Assembly (NCBI GenBank): GCA_963851385.1
Contig: CAWKPE010000015.1
Span: 124,001-188,000, forward strand
Direction: 5' to 3'
Length of the DNA: 64,000 nt
Source of the DNA: CAWEFA01 sp963851385
GTDB taxonomy: Bacteria; Bacteroidota; Bacteroidia; Bacteroidales; DTGW01
The notes below the pieces were generated by a model. It made no database searches, was not told the DNA's origin, and saw nothing but the letters and a program-made list of their open reading frames with translations. Positions 47,260 through 56,890 of the stretch are shown piece after piece (position 1 is the stretch's first letter; each line of letters begins with the position of its first letter). The translations under genes were made by a program, and so were the position numbers.

Positions 47260-47829
47260 TTATTTAGATTTATTTTCTATCTCTTTTACCTTTCGGTAGA
47301 AAGTTCCACGGTTTAAATTTAATTTACGCATAGCTTCAATGGCAGTTATTTTATTCTTTTGCCATAGTTCAATAATCTTGTCCCATTCTTTAGGCTTCTC
47401 AATTTTAAGTCTTCCAAAAGTTTTACCCTTTATTTTTGCAGCCTCAATGCCTTCTTTCTGTCTTTGAAGGATATTTTCTCTTTCAAGCTCAGAAAGGGCA
47501 CCAAATATCGTTAATACAAATCTCCCTTGTGGAGTAGTTGTATCTATGTTTTCTTTTAAGGAAACAATGTCTACAGATTTATCCTGGAGCTGTTGCACTA
47601 TAGCAAGAAGGTCTCTCGTACTACGAGCTAAACGAGATATACTCTCAATATAGACAATATCACCTTCCCGGATATATTCAAGCATTTTTTTAAGTTGTAG
47701 CCGGTCAATATTTTTACCAGATACTTTCTCAATAAAGTATTTTTTAATGTCTAGTTCTGATAAAGCCATTTTTTGTCGATCCGTATTTTGATCAATAGAA
47801 GATACTCTTATATATGCAATTTTAGACAT
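47260..47829 (-). CDS. Serine recombinase (Tn3-resolvase/invertase family)
   Basis: A 189-residue small serine recombinase. The catalytic domain starts MSKIAYIRVSSIDQNTDRQ with the nucleophile Ser in YIRVS (residue 10), followed by GDIVYIESISRLARSTRDL (conserved SRLAR), TPQGRFVLTIFGALSELERE and the long E-helix. The C-terminal helix-turn-helix is KITAIEAMRKLNLNRGTFYRK. It could resolve cointegrates of a Tn3-type transposon; Tn3-like transposase remnants lie 10 kb away at 36.8-37.1 kb. It is downstream of, and in the same direction as, the metal-efflux operon, suggesting that the operon travelled on a transposon. Confidence 0.93.
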   Translation of the reverse strand: MSKIAYIRVSSIDQNTDRQKMALSELDIKKYFIEKVSGKNIDRLQLKKMLEYIREGDIVYIESISRLARSTRDLLAIVQQLQDKSVDIVSLKENIDTTTPQGRFVLTIFGALSELERENILQRQKEGIEAAKIKGKTFGRLKIEKPKEWDKIIELWQKNKITAIEAMRKLNLNRGTFYRKVKEIENKSK

Positions 47830-48016
47830 TGGAACAAATCTTTTATTTAATTTATAAAATTATCACAAAAAAAATTTATAAATCAGAGATTTTTGATATA
47901 GAGTATAACCAACATTTCCGACAGCTTTGCTGCTACTGGGCCAATACACCAAACACGAGGCATCTCTTTTTAAGTTCAAATAATACCTCATGTTCATGTT
48001 GCCAAGATATATTTCT

Positions 48017-51000
48017 TTATTTCCTATTCCGATGGACAAGATAATAAAGAACTGGTGTTAAAATAAATGTGAGCAGGAGCGCTGAAGTTAATCCGCCAAC
48101 AATTACAGTGGCTAATGGACGTTGAACATCCGAACCCACACCAGTGTTCAATGCTGCGGGCAGCAATCCTATAATAGCAATAAGCATGACAAGGAAGATA
48201 GGACGGAATTGTACAAGCGACCCTTTCACTACTACGTCAAAGACAGGTGAAATTTTCTTCCGGTTCAATCGGTTGAGATAGCTAACCCAAAGTACTCCTG
48301 CCATAACACAGACCCCTGATAGCGAAACGAAACCAACCCCGGCAGAAATGCTGAAGTTTATACCCCGAAAATATAAGGCCGCAACGCCACCAATAAAGGC
48401 AAATGGAATATTGGCCATTACAATAAGCGCATAGGGAAACTGGTAATTAAAAAGTATCAGCAAAATTGCAAAAATAATCAGCAACGTAACAGATACAATA
48501 AACATAAGCCTTTTACTTGAGCGTTGCAGGTTCTCAAACTGTCCTCCAAGGCTATACGAATAGTTGTCAGGAAGTTTAATTTGCCTGTCAATTTTCTTAT
48601 TGACTTCCCTGGCAAAACTTCCCTGATCGCGGCCCCTGATATTAGTTTTTACGGTAATCTGCCGTTGGTCTTCGTCCCTGAAAATGATGGATTGGGCGTC
48701 GACAAGGCGTATACTGGCAACCTGTGAAAGAGGGATGCGCAGGCCGTTTTTGGAAGGGATAATGATTTTCCCGATTTGTTCTGGCGTATTGCGGCTTTCG
48801 CGATTAAATCTGAGGATAATATCAAACTTTCGTTCTTCTTCCCAAAGCGAACTTACAGGTACACCCCCGATGGCCATTTCAAGCACAGCATTTACATCCG
48901 AGACATTCACACCATAGCGTGCTGCCTCCTTACGATCCACTTCAACGACCAATTGTGTTTGTTTGTTTTCTTGTTCGATGGCCGTTTCTGAGGCCCCGTT
49001 AATCTTGCGGGTAATGGATAGTATTTTTTCTCCGTATCGTCGCAGTGTGTCTAAATTTCTACCTTGAATAAAAATAGCCAAGTCTGAAGACGAGCCAATC
49101 GCATTTTCGGTGACCATATCAATAATAGGCTGTGTGATAGTAAAACTTGCCCCTGGCAAAAGGCTTTCCAATTTATTTTTGATGTCGATCACAAGATTTT
49201 TCTTATTTCGTTTGCTTTTCCATGAACTATAAGGCTGTTTTAGCTGTATCATTGCTTCGATACGGTTGGGGCCAAAAGGATCTGTACCATCGTCCGTGCG
49301 GCCAAGTTGAGTAAGTATACCCGTGACTTCATCGTATTTCGAAAGTTCATTACGGATCATTTCGGGATACTGTTTTGCGGTTTCGAGTGATATTCCTGAA
49401 GGAAGAAAGACCCTCACCCAGATGCACCCTTCGTCCAATTCGGGTAAAAATTCTGTTCCAAGTCGTGAGCTACCTATAATTCCGAAAATTACCACAACCG
49501 TAGCTATTGTTATAATAGTTTTGGGTATCGTTAACCCCCTTTTCAGAATATAGCCGTAACTTTTTTGAATAAAATTCCAAATGGGATTATTTTGGTCAGA
49601 GATATACGGTATAAAAATGTAGGTTGCCAATACTGGTACTAAGGTTAGTGAGTATATCATGGAGCCCAGAATTGCAAACGTTAGTGTCCATGCCATTGGA
49701 GAAAATAACCTTCCCTCTACACGTTGAAGAGTGAACATAGGTAACAATGCTACAATAATAATGATGATGGTATAAAAAATTTGCCGTTGAACCTCGCGCC
49801 AGGAATGAATGACAACGTTTTGTAATCTGTTTTCTTGTTCGAAAGTGGGTGCAAGATTGAGATTACGGAATATTGCTTCCACCATTACCACCGAAGCATC
49901 AACAATCAACCCGAAATCTATGGCACCGAGGGATAACAAATTAGCCGGAACACCTGAAAAGTACATACAGATAAATGCAAATAACAGTGAAAAAGGAATG
50001 GCAAGGGCCGAAATAGAAGCTGCTCTCCAGTTTCCCAGCAATAACGTAAGTACCACCAGAACAACCAACATTCCTTCCATAAGAGTTTTTGCCACGGTAT
50101 GAACGGTCAGTTTCACTAATTCCGTACGGTCATAAAACGTTTGAACCCTTATCCCTTTTGGGAGAATTATGCTGTTTAATTCATTTACCTTATTGTAGAC
50201 ATTTATAATCGTTCGCGATGGGTTCTCGTACTTTTTAAGCAAGACAATACCTTCGATGCTCATGTTTTTCGAAACTCCCCTTGATTTATCGGTGTACCCC
50301 AATATTCCGGTGGGTGGAAAATTACCAATTTCAACGGTTGCTATGTCTTTTATGAGAATTGGGGAACCGTCACGGTTGTCAATAACAATATCTCCAATGT
50401 CCTCAGATTTTGTGATACGGCCTATTCCTCGGATATTCATTTGTGTAGCACCAATGCGGATATAGTTTCCCCCAGTATTTTTATTATTGGCAGTAATGGC
50501 ATCCGAAATGTCCTGTACCTTCAGATTGTATTTTTCGAGTTGTAAAGGGTCGATTACAACCTGGAACTGTTTTATTAACCCACCAAAATTTGAAACGTCC
50601 ACTACACCTTCGGCTTGTAGCAGTTTGGGAATAACCACATAATCCTGCAATTCACGAATATATGTAAGCGGAACACTGTTGGGTGCTTCTATTACATAAC
50701 GGAAAATTTCACCCATAGCCATAGTCAGGGGAGTTAACGTAGGTTGAGCTTCACTGGGCAATTCAGCATCTTTTAGTTTTTCTAAAACCAATTGTCGTGC
50801 CAGATAAATATTGATTTTATCATTAAACGTGAGGGTTACATTGGAAAGTCCAAAAATAGTCCGTGAACGTTTAGAAATAACACCAGGCACGGTGTTTAAA
50901 GCCCTTTCGATAGGAATGGTAACTTGTTGTTCCATCTCTTCTGATGGCAGACCGTTAAGTTGGGTGATTACACCTACTTCGTTATCGCTAATGTCAGGGT

Positions 51001-51112
51001 AAGCTTCAATTTCCAGTTGAAACCATGCCCACGCACCGGCTGCTGCTAATAGCAGGGCTGATAATAAAACAATTGCCCTGTTTTTTATGATGAAATTAAT
51101 TAATCTTGTCAT
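48017..51112 (-). CDS. Heavy-metal efflux RND pump, CusA/CzcA family
   Basis: A 1031-residue inner-membrane proton-driven pump with the two-fold RND layout: 12 membrane helices and two large periplasmic loops. The N-terminus is FIIKNRAIVLLSALLLAAAG; GAIDFGLIVDASVVMVEAIF contains the TM4 Asp residues typical of the heavy-metal (HME) branch. It assembles with the adaptor and outer-membrane genes just upstream (51126-52100 and 52155-53405) to expel divalent or monovalent metal ions from the periplasm. The metal cannot be decided. The operon looks visibly less AT-rich than surrounding DNA, a hint of transfer. Confidence 0.94.
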   Translation of the reverse strand: MTRLINFIIKNRAIVLLSALLLAAAGAWAWFQLEIEAYPDISDNEVGVITQLNGLPSEEMEQQVTIPIERALNTVPGVISKRSRTIFGLSNVTLTFNDKINIYLARQLVLEKLKDAELPSEAQPTLTPLTMAMGEIFRYVIEAPNSVPLTYIRELQDYVVIPKLLQAEGVVDVSNFGGLIKQFQVVIDPLQLEKYNLKVQDISDAITANNKNTGGNYIRIGATQMNIRGIGRITKSEDIGDIVIDNRDGSPILIKDIATVEIGNFPPTGILGYTDKSRGVSKNMSIEGIVLLKKYENPSRTIINVYNKVNELNSIILPKGIRVQTFYDRTELVKLTVHTVAKTLMEGMLVVLVVLTLLLGNWRAASISALAIPFSLLFAFICMYFSGVPANLLSLGAIDFGLIVDASVVMVEAIFRNLNLAPTFEQENRLQNVVIHSWREVQRQIFYTIIIIIVALLPMFTLQRVEGRLFSPMAWTLTFAILGSMIYSLTLVPVLATYIFIPYISDQNNPIWNFIQKSYGYILKRGLTIPKTIITIATVVVIFGIIGSSRLGTEFLPELDEGCIWVRVFLPSGISLETAKQYPEMIRNELSKYDEVTGILTQLGRTDDGTDPFGPNRIEAMIQLKQPYSSWKSKRNKKNLVIDIKNKLESLLPGASFTITQPIIDMVTENAIGSSSDLAIFIQGRNLDTLRRYGEKILSITRKINGASETAIEQENKQTQLVVEVDRKEAARYGVNVSDVNAVLEMAIGGVPVSSLWEEERKFDIILRFNRESRNTPEQIGKIIIPSKNGLRIPLSQVASIRLVDAQSIIFRDEDQRQITVKTNIRGRDQGSFAREVNKKIDRQIKLPDNYSYSLGGQFENLQRSSKRLMFIVSVTLLIIFAILLILFNYQFPYALIVMANIPFAFIGGVAALYFRGINFSISAGVGFVSLSGVCVMAGVLWVSYLNRLNRKKISPVFDVVVKGSLVQFRPIFLVMLIAIIGLLPAALNTGVGSDVQRPLATVIVGGLTSALLLTFILTPVLYYLVHRNRK

Positions 51113-51125
51113 GCCAGTTTACGAA

Positions 51126-52100
51126 TTAAATTCCTATATCAATGCCCTTTAACAAATAAACGTTGGCCGATACCACTTCTTCTCCGGCTTTTAGGCCATC
51201 TGCTATTTCCAGAAAATCTTCAATGTCCGAAGAAAGGGTTACTTCCCTTCGCTCAAAAATTGTTTCGGAGTGTTTCACAAACACATAGTACCGGGCATTA
51301 GCACTAATTACGGCTTTCTTGGGAACCACAAGTCCCTGGTGGGGACTTTCAAATTTTACTTCGGTATACATACCCGGACGAATTCTATCTTGTTTGTCAA
51401 TTAGTGAAAGTCTGATTTTGATTTTTCGCGTCTGGCAGTTCATTACGTCGGCAATCGCATCAATGTTAGCCGTGAATGTTTCGTTGGGAAAACTTGGGAA
51501 ACAAAGGGTATATTTTTGTCCCTTTTTTAAAAGGTTTAATTCTGATTCGGGTATATCGCAAATAAGCCATACTGTACCAATAGATGCTGTATTCAAGTTT
51601 TCAGGGTTGAGTCCTGCTTCGTGAAGTCGAGCTTCATTTTCGGCCAACGAGGTCTGGATAGTCATCAGTTCCGAAGAAACATCATTAAATTCTTTCCCGG
51701 TGGCGGCGCCATTTTTATAGAGGTCGTTTACTCGGTCGAAATTACTTTTAGCAATTTTGACAAGCATCAGGTTTTGTATATAGGCTGAATAAACACCTGT
51801 AATATCAGGTGAATCGAATAATATCAATGCGTTGTCTGAACGATTGGAAGACGCTTGCACCTTGCCAATGACGGTAGCTGGGGCCGAAAGACTTAACTGG
51901 CATTTTCGGTTTTCTGCTTTTACCGATGTAAACAGTTTTGCTTGTTTAGAATTATCTGGGAATTCAATCCATTGTCCGTTGTCACGCACTACAGGTTCTT
52001 GTTCGGATTTGATTTGGCCAGATACTGATTTGTCCAAATGGTCATGACAATTTGTAGTTAAAAAACTAATTGATATAATAATAAGAATTGAGTATTTCAT
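51126..52100 (-). CDS. Efflux RND periplasmic adaptor (CusB/CzcB family)
   Basis: A 324-residue lipoprotein (signal IIISISFLTTNC, lipid Cys at about residue 19, followed by HDHLDKS). It has a short helical hairpin (MLVKIAKSNFDRVNDLYKNG), lipoyl and beta-barrel domains (YTLCFPSFPNETFTANIDAI, VMNCQTRKIKIRLSLIDKQ) and a membrane-proximal C-terminus (GLKAGEEVVSANVYLLKGID). It bridges CusA and the TolC-like protein. It starts 54 bp after the TolC-like stop and ends 13 bp before the pump gene start. Confidence 0.93.
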   Translation of the reverse strand: MKYSILIIISISFLTTNCHDHLDKSVSGQIKSEQEPVVRDNGQWIEFPDNSKQAKLFTSVKAENRKCQLSLSAPATVIGKVQASSNRSDNALILFDSPDITGVYSAYIQNLMLVKIAKSNFDRVNDLYKNGAATGKEFNDVSSELMTIQTSLAENEARLHEAGLNPENLNTASIGTVWLICDIPESELNLLKKGQKYTLCFPSFPNETFTANIDAIADVMNCQTRKIKIRLSLIDKQDRIRPGMYTEVKFESPHQGLVVPKKAVISANARYYVFVKHSETIFERREVTLSSDIEDFLEIADGLKAGEEVVSANVYLLKGIDIGI

Positions 52101-52154
52101 TGATAGTACTTTTAAAATTATTTTGTATTGATATCAAATAATAGCTGTTATTTA

Positions 52155-53405
52155 TTAAATCATTTTAATCAGATTAGAAACCACCAATAGCTGCAATAGA
52201 CTTTTTTGAAAGTTGTATAATGCATCGTAGTACTGGTTTTGAAGATCAAACCAGCTTCGTTCAGCATCGAGGTAATCAAGAATGGTGGTACCTCCTTTTA
52301 GATAGCTAAACTTTACTGTATTCAAAACGCTTTCCGATTTCCGGTAAATGTTGTTATAATTTTCAAAAGTCCCTTTGTTAGTAAGATACTCCTTGTAAGC
52401 GATATCAACTTCTGATTTCACTTTCGCTATAGTAGCATCTGCAATGTTTTGGGCCTGGTTAGCCGAAACATTTGCTTTAGCGATTTCTCCCTGGTTACGG
52501 TCGAAAAATGGGATTGGAATTGAAAAACTTATTCCCAAATATGGTACCTGGTTTTGCCGACTATAACCAATGCCAACTTCTGGTTGTGGAAAAGCAATTG
52601 CTTTTTGCAACGAAACATCAGTTTTGGCCTTTTCGACAGTTTTCTGGGCTGCCAATATATCCGTACGATTCTGCAAAGCGTAATTAATAATGGAATCATA
52701 AACAGCTGGAATGGTTATCAATAATTGTATTTCCCTGTCGTCTGTCTGAATACTGTCATGCAATCCCAACATAAACGAAAGGTTGCTCGTTTCGCTAATC
52801 AATGATTGCCGGGCACTTAACATCATTAACCGATATTGTTCATCGACAATTTGAGTGCGAGTGTAGTCTGTGCTGGTAATAACCTGGTTTTTCAACCGGA
52901 TGTTATTAATTTTAAGAAGGGTATCGGAATTAATTTTTGCACGGTTAATAATTTCAAGTTTTCGGGCGGCATACCAAACGTCGAGCCATTGCAGGGCAAC
53001 ATTTCCCAGTAAGGTGCGTTCGTAATCAGAAAGGTTGGTTTCGGCTAAGGCCAGGTTAGCCTGAGCCTGCTGAACTTTATACTTACGCTGTCCATTTACC
53101 TGGAAAGGTTTGGATATCTGGTACGAAACCTGCCTGTTATCGGAACTGAAAAAGCCTGTATTTTCTGGGAAATATTTGACATCTGTTACTTGTTGCACAG
53201 AAATGTCAACCGTTGGATTAATTTGTAACCTTGCAGTGGTAATATCTGATTTTGCAATGTCGATATTTTGTTTTTCAGCCTTATAAAAAGGGTTATTATT
53301 GCGCGCCAAACCCAACGCATCCTTTAACGATAATTTGGTTTGTGTGTAAGCAAAATGGCTAAAATGCAGAAATATCATTCCAATTGGAATTATCCTTAAA
53401 TTCAT
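52155..53405 (-). CDS. TolC/CzcC-family outer membrane factor
   Basis: A 416-residue outer-membrane channel protein with a signal peptide (IGMIFLHFSHFAYTQ). Typical features are LSLKDALGLARNNNPFYKAE, the two long coiled-coil repeats, KAIAFPQPEVGIGYSRQNQV and the C-terminal VLNTVKFSYLKGGTTILDYL, followed by DAERSWFDLQNQYYDALYNF. It is the first large gene of the minus-strand efflux operon (TolC-like, adaptor, pump). Confidence 0.93.
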   Translation of the reverse strand: MNLRIIPIGMIFLHFSHFAYTQTKLSLKDALGLARNNNPFYKAEKQNIDIAKSDITTARLQINPTVDISVQQVTDVKYFPENTGFFSSDNRQVSYQISKPFQVNGQRKYKVQQAQANLALAETNLSDYERTLLGNVALQWLDVWYAARKLEIINRAKINSDTLLKINNIRLKNQVITSTDYTRTQIVDEQYRLMMLSARQSLISETSNLSFMLGLHDSIQTDDREIQLLITIPAVYDSIINYALQNRTDILAAQKTVEKAKTDVSLQKAIAFPQPEVGIGYSRQNQVPYLGISFSIPIPFFDRNQGEIAKANVSANQAQNIADATIAKVKSEVDIAYKEYLTNKGTFENYNNIYRKSESVLNTVKFSYLKGGTTILDYLDAERSWFDLQNQYYDALYNFQKSLLQLLVVSNLIKMI

Positions 53406-53479
53406 AATAATTAATGATTAATAACTCCGAATAACCTGCAAAAAATAATTCGGAAAACTTAAATGATTAGTATAATTTG

Positions 53480-53857
53480 TTAAATGAAGTCAAATAATGA
53501 AGTGAAAGGAGGAGCACGGTAAATTTTGTAAAAAAGATATTGCTTTAATGGTATATTCTGCAAAAATCGTGGAATGATTTTGAAAATTTCATGAATAGGA
53601 GCAATGAGGCAAATTATAAAAGGAAACAATGTTGCAACCGGATTTGAAATTTGTTCTAATAGAAATAAATCTAATGGGCTGTGTTGATGCGATTGATAAG
53701 GACTTTTGTCAGCCGGGTCATGTTTATAAGGATGTGAATGGTAAATCACTTCTCCGTTTATTAAGTGTGCATGAAGGTTTACCACTTGGTTGTAATTCAA
53801 ATGCCCAATGATAACTAATAACAAAAGCGCTATTATCTTTGTAAATTTATTTCGCAT
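53480..53857 (-). CDS. Small His-rich exported protein heading the metal-efflux operon
   Basis: A 125-residue protein with an N-terminal signal/anchor (IIALLLLVIIGH). A His-rich segment follows (LHAHLINGEVIYHSHPYKHD and YQSHQHSPLD, nine His in about 45 residues), then a second hydrophobic stretch (ATLFPFIICLIAPI). Similar small His-rich proteins precede RND metal pumps in Bacteroidetes, and the clustered His suggests periplasmic metal binding or delivery to the adaptor. It lies 75 bp before the outer-membrane gene in the same direction. The exact function is unknown. Confidence 0.72.
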   Translation of the reverse strand: MRNKFTKIIALLLLVIIGHLNYNQVVNLHAHLINGEVIYHSHPYKHDPADKSPYQSHQHSPLDLFLLEQISNPVATLFPFIICLIAPIHEIFKIIPRFLQNIPLKQYLFYKIYRAPPFTSLFDFI

Positions 53858-54104
53858 TCTTTTTTAATTCATAGTGCAATATTAATTATATTATTTATTT
53901 CTTTCCCAATCCAAATAAATGGGAGGTTAGTAAAAACAATTATAAAAGAGAAATTTCAAGTACATAAACAAATATCTGCAAATATTCAAAATATTCCTAA
54001 TGGCGATTACATTTTGATATATATCAACTAACAATGGATATTTTATCTATTGCGAAATAAAAAACGGTTTACAACTTTATTTATTTTTAACCATATTAAG
54101 GATT

Positions 54105-54617
54105 TTACAATCTGAGTTTTTTTAATTCTTCTTTCATTCTTAAAATGTCTGTTAGCCATTCTTCAATATCATTTTCGTGCTCTATTTCTTCATTAAGGAT
54201 AGTGGTTGCAATTTGATGGGTAGAATGATCTTTGCCGTTAGTAAAATCAGCTATTTCTTTATAGCGTTGAATTGCACATCTTTCACCTTTTAAATTTTGC
54301 TCTAAAATTACTTCAATATAAAGGTCGGCCGGTTCATCATAAGAACAACGAGCTAGTTTAGTCCAGTTTGATGGATTTATAACCGGTGTTCCACCTAATT
54401 GAATAATTCTGTTTACCACTAATACAGCATGATTAAGTTCCTGAGTTGCATGGAGCAATAGTTCGGGTTCTACTTCGCTTCTCATAGGCCCTTCCATTAA
54501 TCTTGCCCCAATCCAATATTGATAATATGCAAGCCATTCCTCAGAAAGAGCTGCATTTAACATTTCTAATAATTTATCAACATCTATAGATGCGACTTTA
54601 ATTGCTTGTTTTCCCAT
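54105..54617 (-). CDS. Dps-like ferritin (DPSL/thioferritin-type)
   Basis: A 170-residue four-helix-bundle ferritin-like protein. Di-iron ligands are visible in LSEEWLAYYQYW (helix A), ATQELNHAVLV (helix B), ILEQNLKGERCAIQRY (helix C) and LNEEIEHENDIEEW (helix D). Cys at residues 91 (LARCSYDEP) and 114 (GERCAIQ) match the thiol pair reported in DPSL proteins of archaea and Bacteroides, which protect against peroxide by iron oxidation. The start lies 18 bp after the reconstructed end of the catalase gene, so PerR, catalase and this protein form one peroxide-defence operon. Confidence 0.87.
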   Translation of the reverse strand: MGKQAIKVASIDVDKLLEMLNAALSEEWLAYYQYWIGARLMEGPMRSEVEPELLLHATQELNHAVLVVNRIIQLGGTPVINPSNWTKLARCSYDEPADLYIEVILEQNLKGERCAIQRYKEIADFTNGKDHSTHQIATTILNEEIEHENDIEEWLTDILRMKEELKKLRL

Positions 54618-54635
54618 ATTTTTACTTTTTTAATA

Positions 54636-56111
54636 TTATACATGTTTGAAATTAAAATTTATTCCTTTAGCTACATTCAGTGCTAACTCTTTATCGGCTT
54701 TATAGAAATGTGACAACTGCCTTTGAATTATTTCATCACGTTTTGTACCTGCTAATACCACTCATTGCGCCTACAATATTTGATATAGTATTTTTACGTT
54801 CACTGTTCTGTCATTACTTTACTGAATACAAATTCCTGGTTGTGTGTAATAGTCATCATCATTTTCGTTTCGGTCATAAGTGTCTGCTATATCAGAATCT
54901 AATTTAAAGGCCGGTTCTTTATAGCTTTTATCAGCTTCAATGTTATCGAAACTATTTGGAAAATAATTTGGACTATCCCCTCCGTTACCATCCACATTCA
55001 TAAAACCATCTCTTTGGTGATGATTTACTTCATTAATAGGTCTGTTTACAGGGATTTGTTCATAATTGGCACCTAATCTGTAACGGTGTGCATCCGGATA
55101 TGCAAGAATCCTTCCTTGCAACATTTTATCAGGTGAAAGACTTATTCCATCAATAATGTTAGCAGGCGCAAATGCTGCTTGTTCAACACTTGCAAAATAG
55201 TTTGCGGGAATTTCGTTCAATTCCATAATGCCAACATCAATTAACGGATATTCAGAATGAGGCCATACTTTTGTAACATCAAATGGGTTCCATTTGAATT
55301 TTTTGGCTTGTTCATCCGTCATAACCTGAATCTTTAATGTCCATTTTGGAAAGTCACCTTTGGCAATGGCTTCAACTAAGTCACGCTGGGCATAATCGGG
55401 GTCTTTACCTTTCAACACTTCTGCTTCTGCTCCAGTAAGAGTTTTATTTCCCTGTTGGGTTTTAAAATGAAATTTTACCCAAATCCGTTCGTTTTTGCTG
55501 TTAATCATTGAAAATGTATGGCTGCCATACCCATTCATTTTTCTGTAACCATCAGGAGTTCCCCTGTCGCTGAAAAGTATCATTACCTGGTGTAAACTTT
55601 CAGGATTCAGGCTCCAGTAATCCCACATCATAGTTGGACTTTTCAGGTTCGTCTTTGGATCACGTTTTTGAGTGTGAATAAAGTCAGGAAATTTCTTAGC
55701 GTCTTTAATAAAGAATACGGGCGTATTATTTCCAACCAAATCCCAGTTACCATCTTCTGTGTAAAACTTCACTGCAAAACCTCTTGGATCTCTTTCGGTA
55801 TCGGCACTTCCTTTTTCACCACCTACTGTTGAAAAACGGACCAATACTTTACATGTATTACCTACCTTACTAAACAGTTTCGCTTTTGTATATTTTGTCA
55901 TATCACCTGTTATGGTAAATTTACCAAAAGCACCCGTTCCTTTGGCATGAACAATTCGTTCAGGAATTCTCTCACGATTAAAGTGAGCTAATTTTTCATG
56001 TAAGTAAAAATCTTGCAAGAGGACAGGTCCTCTTGGTCCGGCTGTCATACTATCTTCATTTTCAAAGTATGGCTTGCCGTCTGCTGTTGTTAATTTTTTC
56101 TTCTTTTCCAT
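54636..56111 (-). pseudogene. Catalase, C-terminus broken by three frameshifts
   Basis: The intact part (56111-54819; the ATG at 56111 is preferred to one at 56144 that overlaps perR) has the monofunctional heme catalase core: [16 protein letters not shown] with the distal His, [20 protein letters not shown], the heme-proximal Tyr in [20 protein letters not shown], and VNHHQRDG. The last about 65 residues are split among three frames: breaks near 54833, 54801 and 54741 separate [29 protein letters not shown] and KRDEIIQRQLSHFYKAD. Rejoined, the protein is about 490 residues, the normal size. It disproportionates hydrogen peroxide. Whether the breaks are real or indel errors is open. Confidence 0.87.
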
Positions 56112-56115
56112 AATA

Positions 56116-56541
56116 TTAGGTTTTAATTTTTTTGAATTTTCCAACTATCTGAAGTTTGATATCATCAATTTCAAAATCAGGAATTTTATGCTTCTTGAAA
56201 TAATCTGAAATAAGTTTATCTAGGTCATCATTAAAATAATCTTCTATTTTATCAGATTCAGTGCAATACAAATGATGATGATTTTCCATCATTGCATCAT
56301 ATCTCATAACGTCTTTATCTGTTTTTACTCTTTTTAATAATTCATTTTCCACTAAAGCATCGAGTACTTTGTACACTGTTGCTATTGCTATATTTGGATG
56401 ATTTTTCCTGATATATTTAATAATTTTCTCTGCAGTAGGATGATTATGGAGTTTAATAATAGTTTCCAGAATAGCCACCCTCTGAGGAGTTACTTTAAGT
56501 CCTTTCTCAATTAATTTGGTTCTTATTTCACCAATCTTCAT
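56116..56541 (-). CDS. perR: PerR-type Fur-family peroxide regulator
   Basis: A 141-residue Fur-family repressor with a winged helix ([40 protein letters not shown]). Metal-site residues align with Bacillus PerR: His34, Asp82, His88, His90 and Asp101; Asp rather than Glu at the last position favours PerR over Fur. It lacks the structural zinc CxxC pairs (only Cys93 remains). It is transcribed directly ahead of catalase and a Dps-like ferritin, with a Fur/PerR-type palindrome at 56557-56575 before its start, so autoregulated peroxide sensing is likely. Confidence 0.9.
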   Translation of the reverse strand: MKIGEIRTKLIEKGLKVTPQRVAILETIIKLHNHPTAEKIIKYIRKNHPNIAIATVYKVLDALVENELLKRVKTDKDVMRYDAMMENHHHLYCTESDKIEDYFNDDLDKLISDYFKKHKIPDFEIDDIKLQIVGKFKKIKT

Positions 56542-56556
56542 AACAAATGATTTTCT

Positions 56557-56575
56557 AAAGAGAATTATTCTCTTT
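56557..56575. promoter_or_regulatory. PerR/Fur box
   Basis: AAAGAGAATTATTCTCTTT is a perfect 9-1-9 inverted repeat located 16 bp upstream of the perR ATG (minus strand, 56541). It fits the 7-1-7 type Fur/PerR box and would control perR, the catalase gene and the Dps-like ferritin together. Confidence 0.8.
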
Positions 56576-56890
56576 TAATAATAAACAAATTTAAGATAAT
56601 ATTTAAGGAAAGTCAAGTTTATATGACAACAATTTTCATAAGATATGTGTTAGGTTTTTACATGTTGGGCTTTTAATTTATCTGGATGAAATATGTCTAT
56701 GGTCTAAAACCAGCGAAGCTGTCATGTACCGCAAAATAGCACTGTAAATATATGTAATTAAAGTAATTATAGCCATACTTATTGCATCATTCCCGATACT
56801 TCAGAGGAAGAACATGCTTTGAGTAAAAGATTTGACATGGAGAAGCTTTTTACATTTCAAATAAACTGATATTAAGTTAATTACATAAAT
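56576..56890. other. Gap between perR promoter and truncated methyltransferase
   Basis: About 315 bp. The perR end holds its operator and promoter. The rest contains short plus-strand stretches that look protein-like (LDEICLWSKTSEAVMYRKIA, IPDTSEEEHALSKRF) but are broken by stops. They may be decayed gene fragments linked to the truncation of the neighbouring methyltransferase; no family is recognised. Confidence 0.35.

Noticed and set aside
47829..48044. Plus-strand open frame of 71 codons and a minus-strand frame of about 44 codons between resolvase and RND pump
   Set aside because: Both lack motifs and overlap the ends of well-supported genes.
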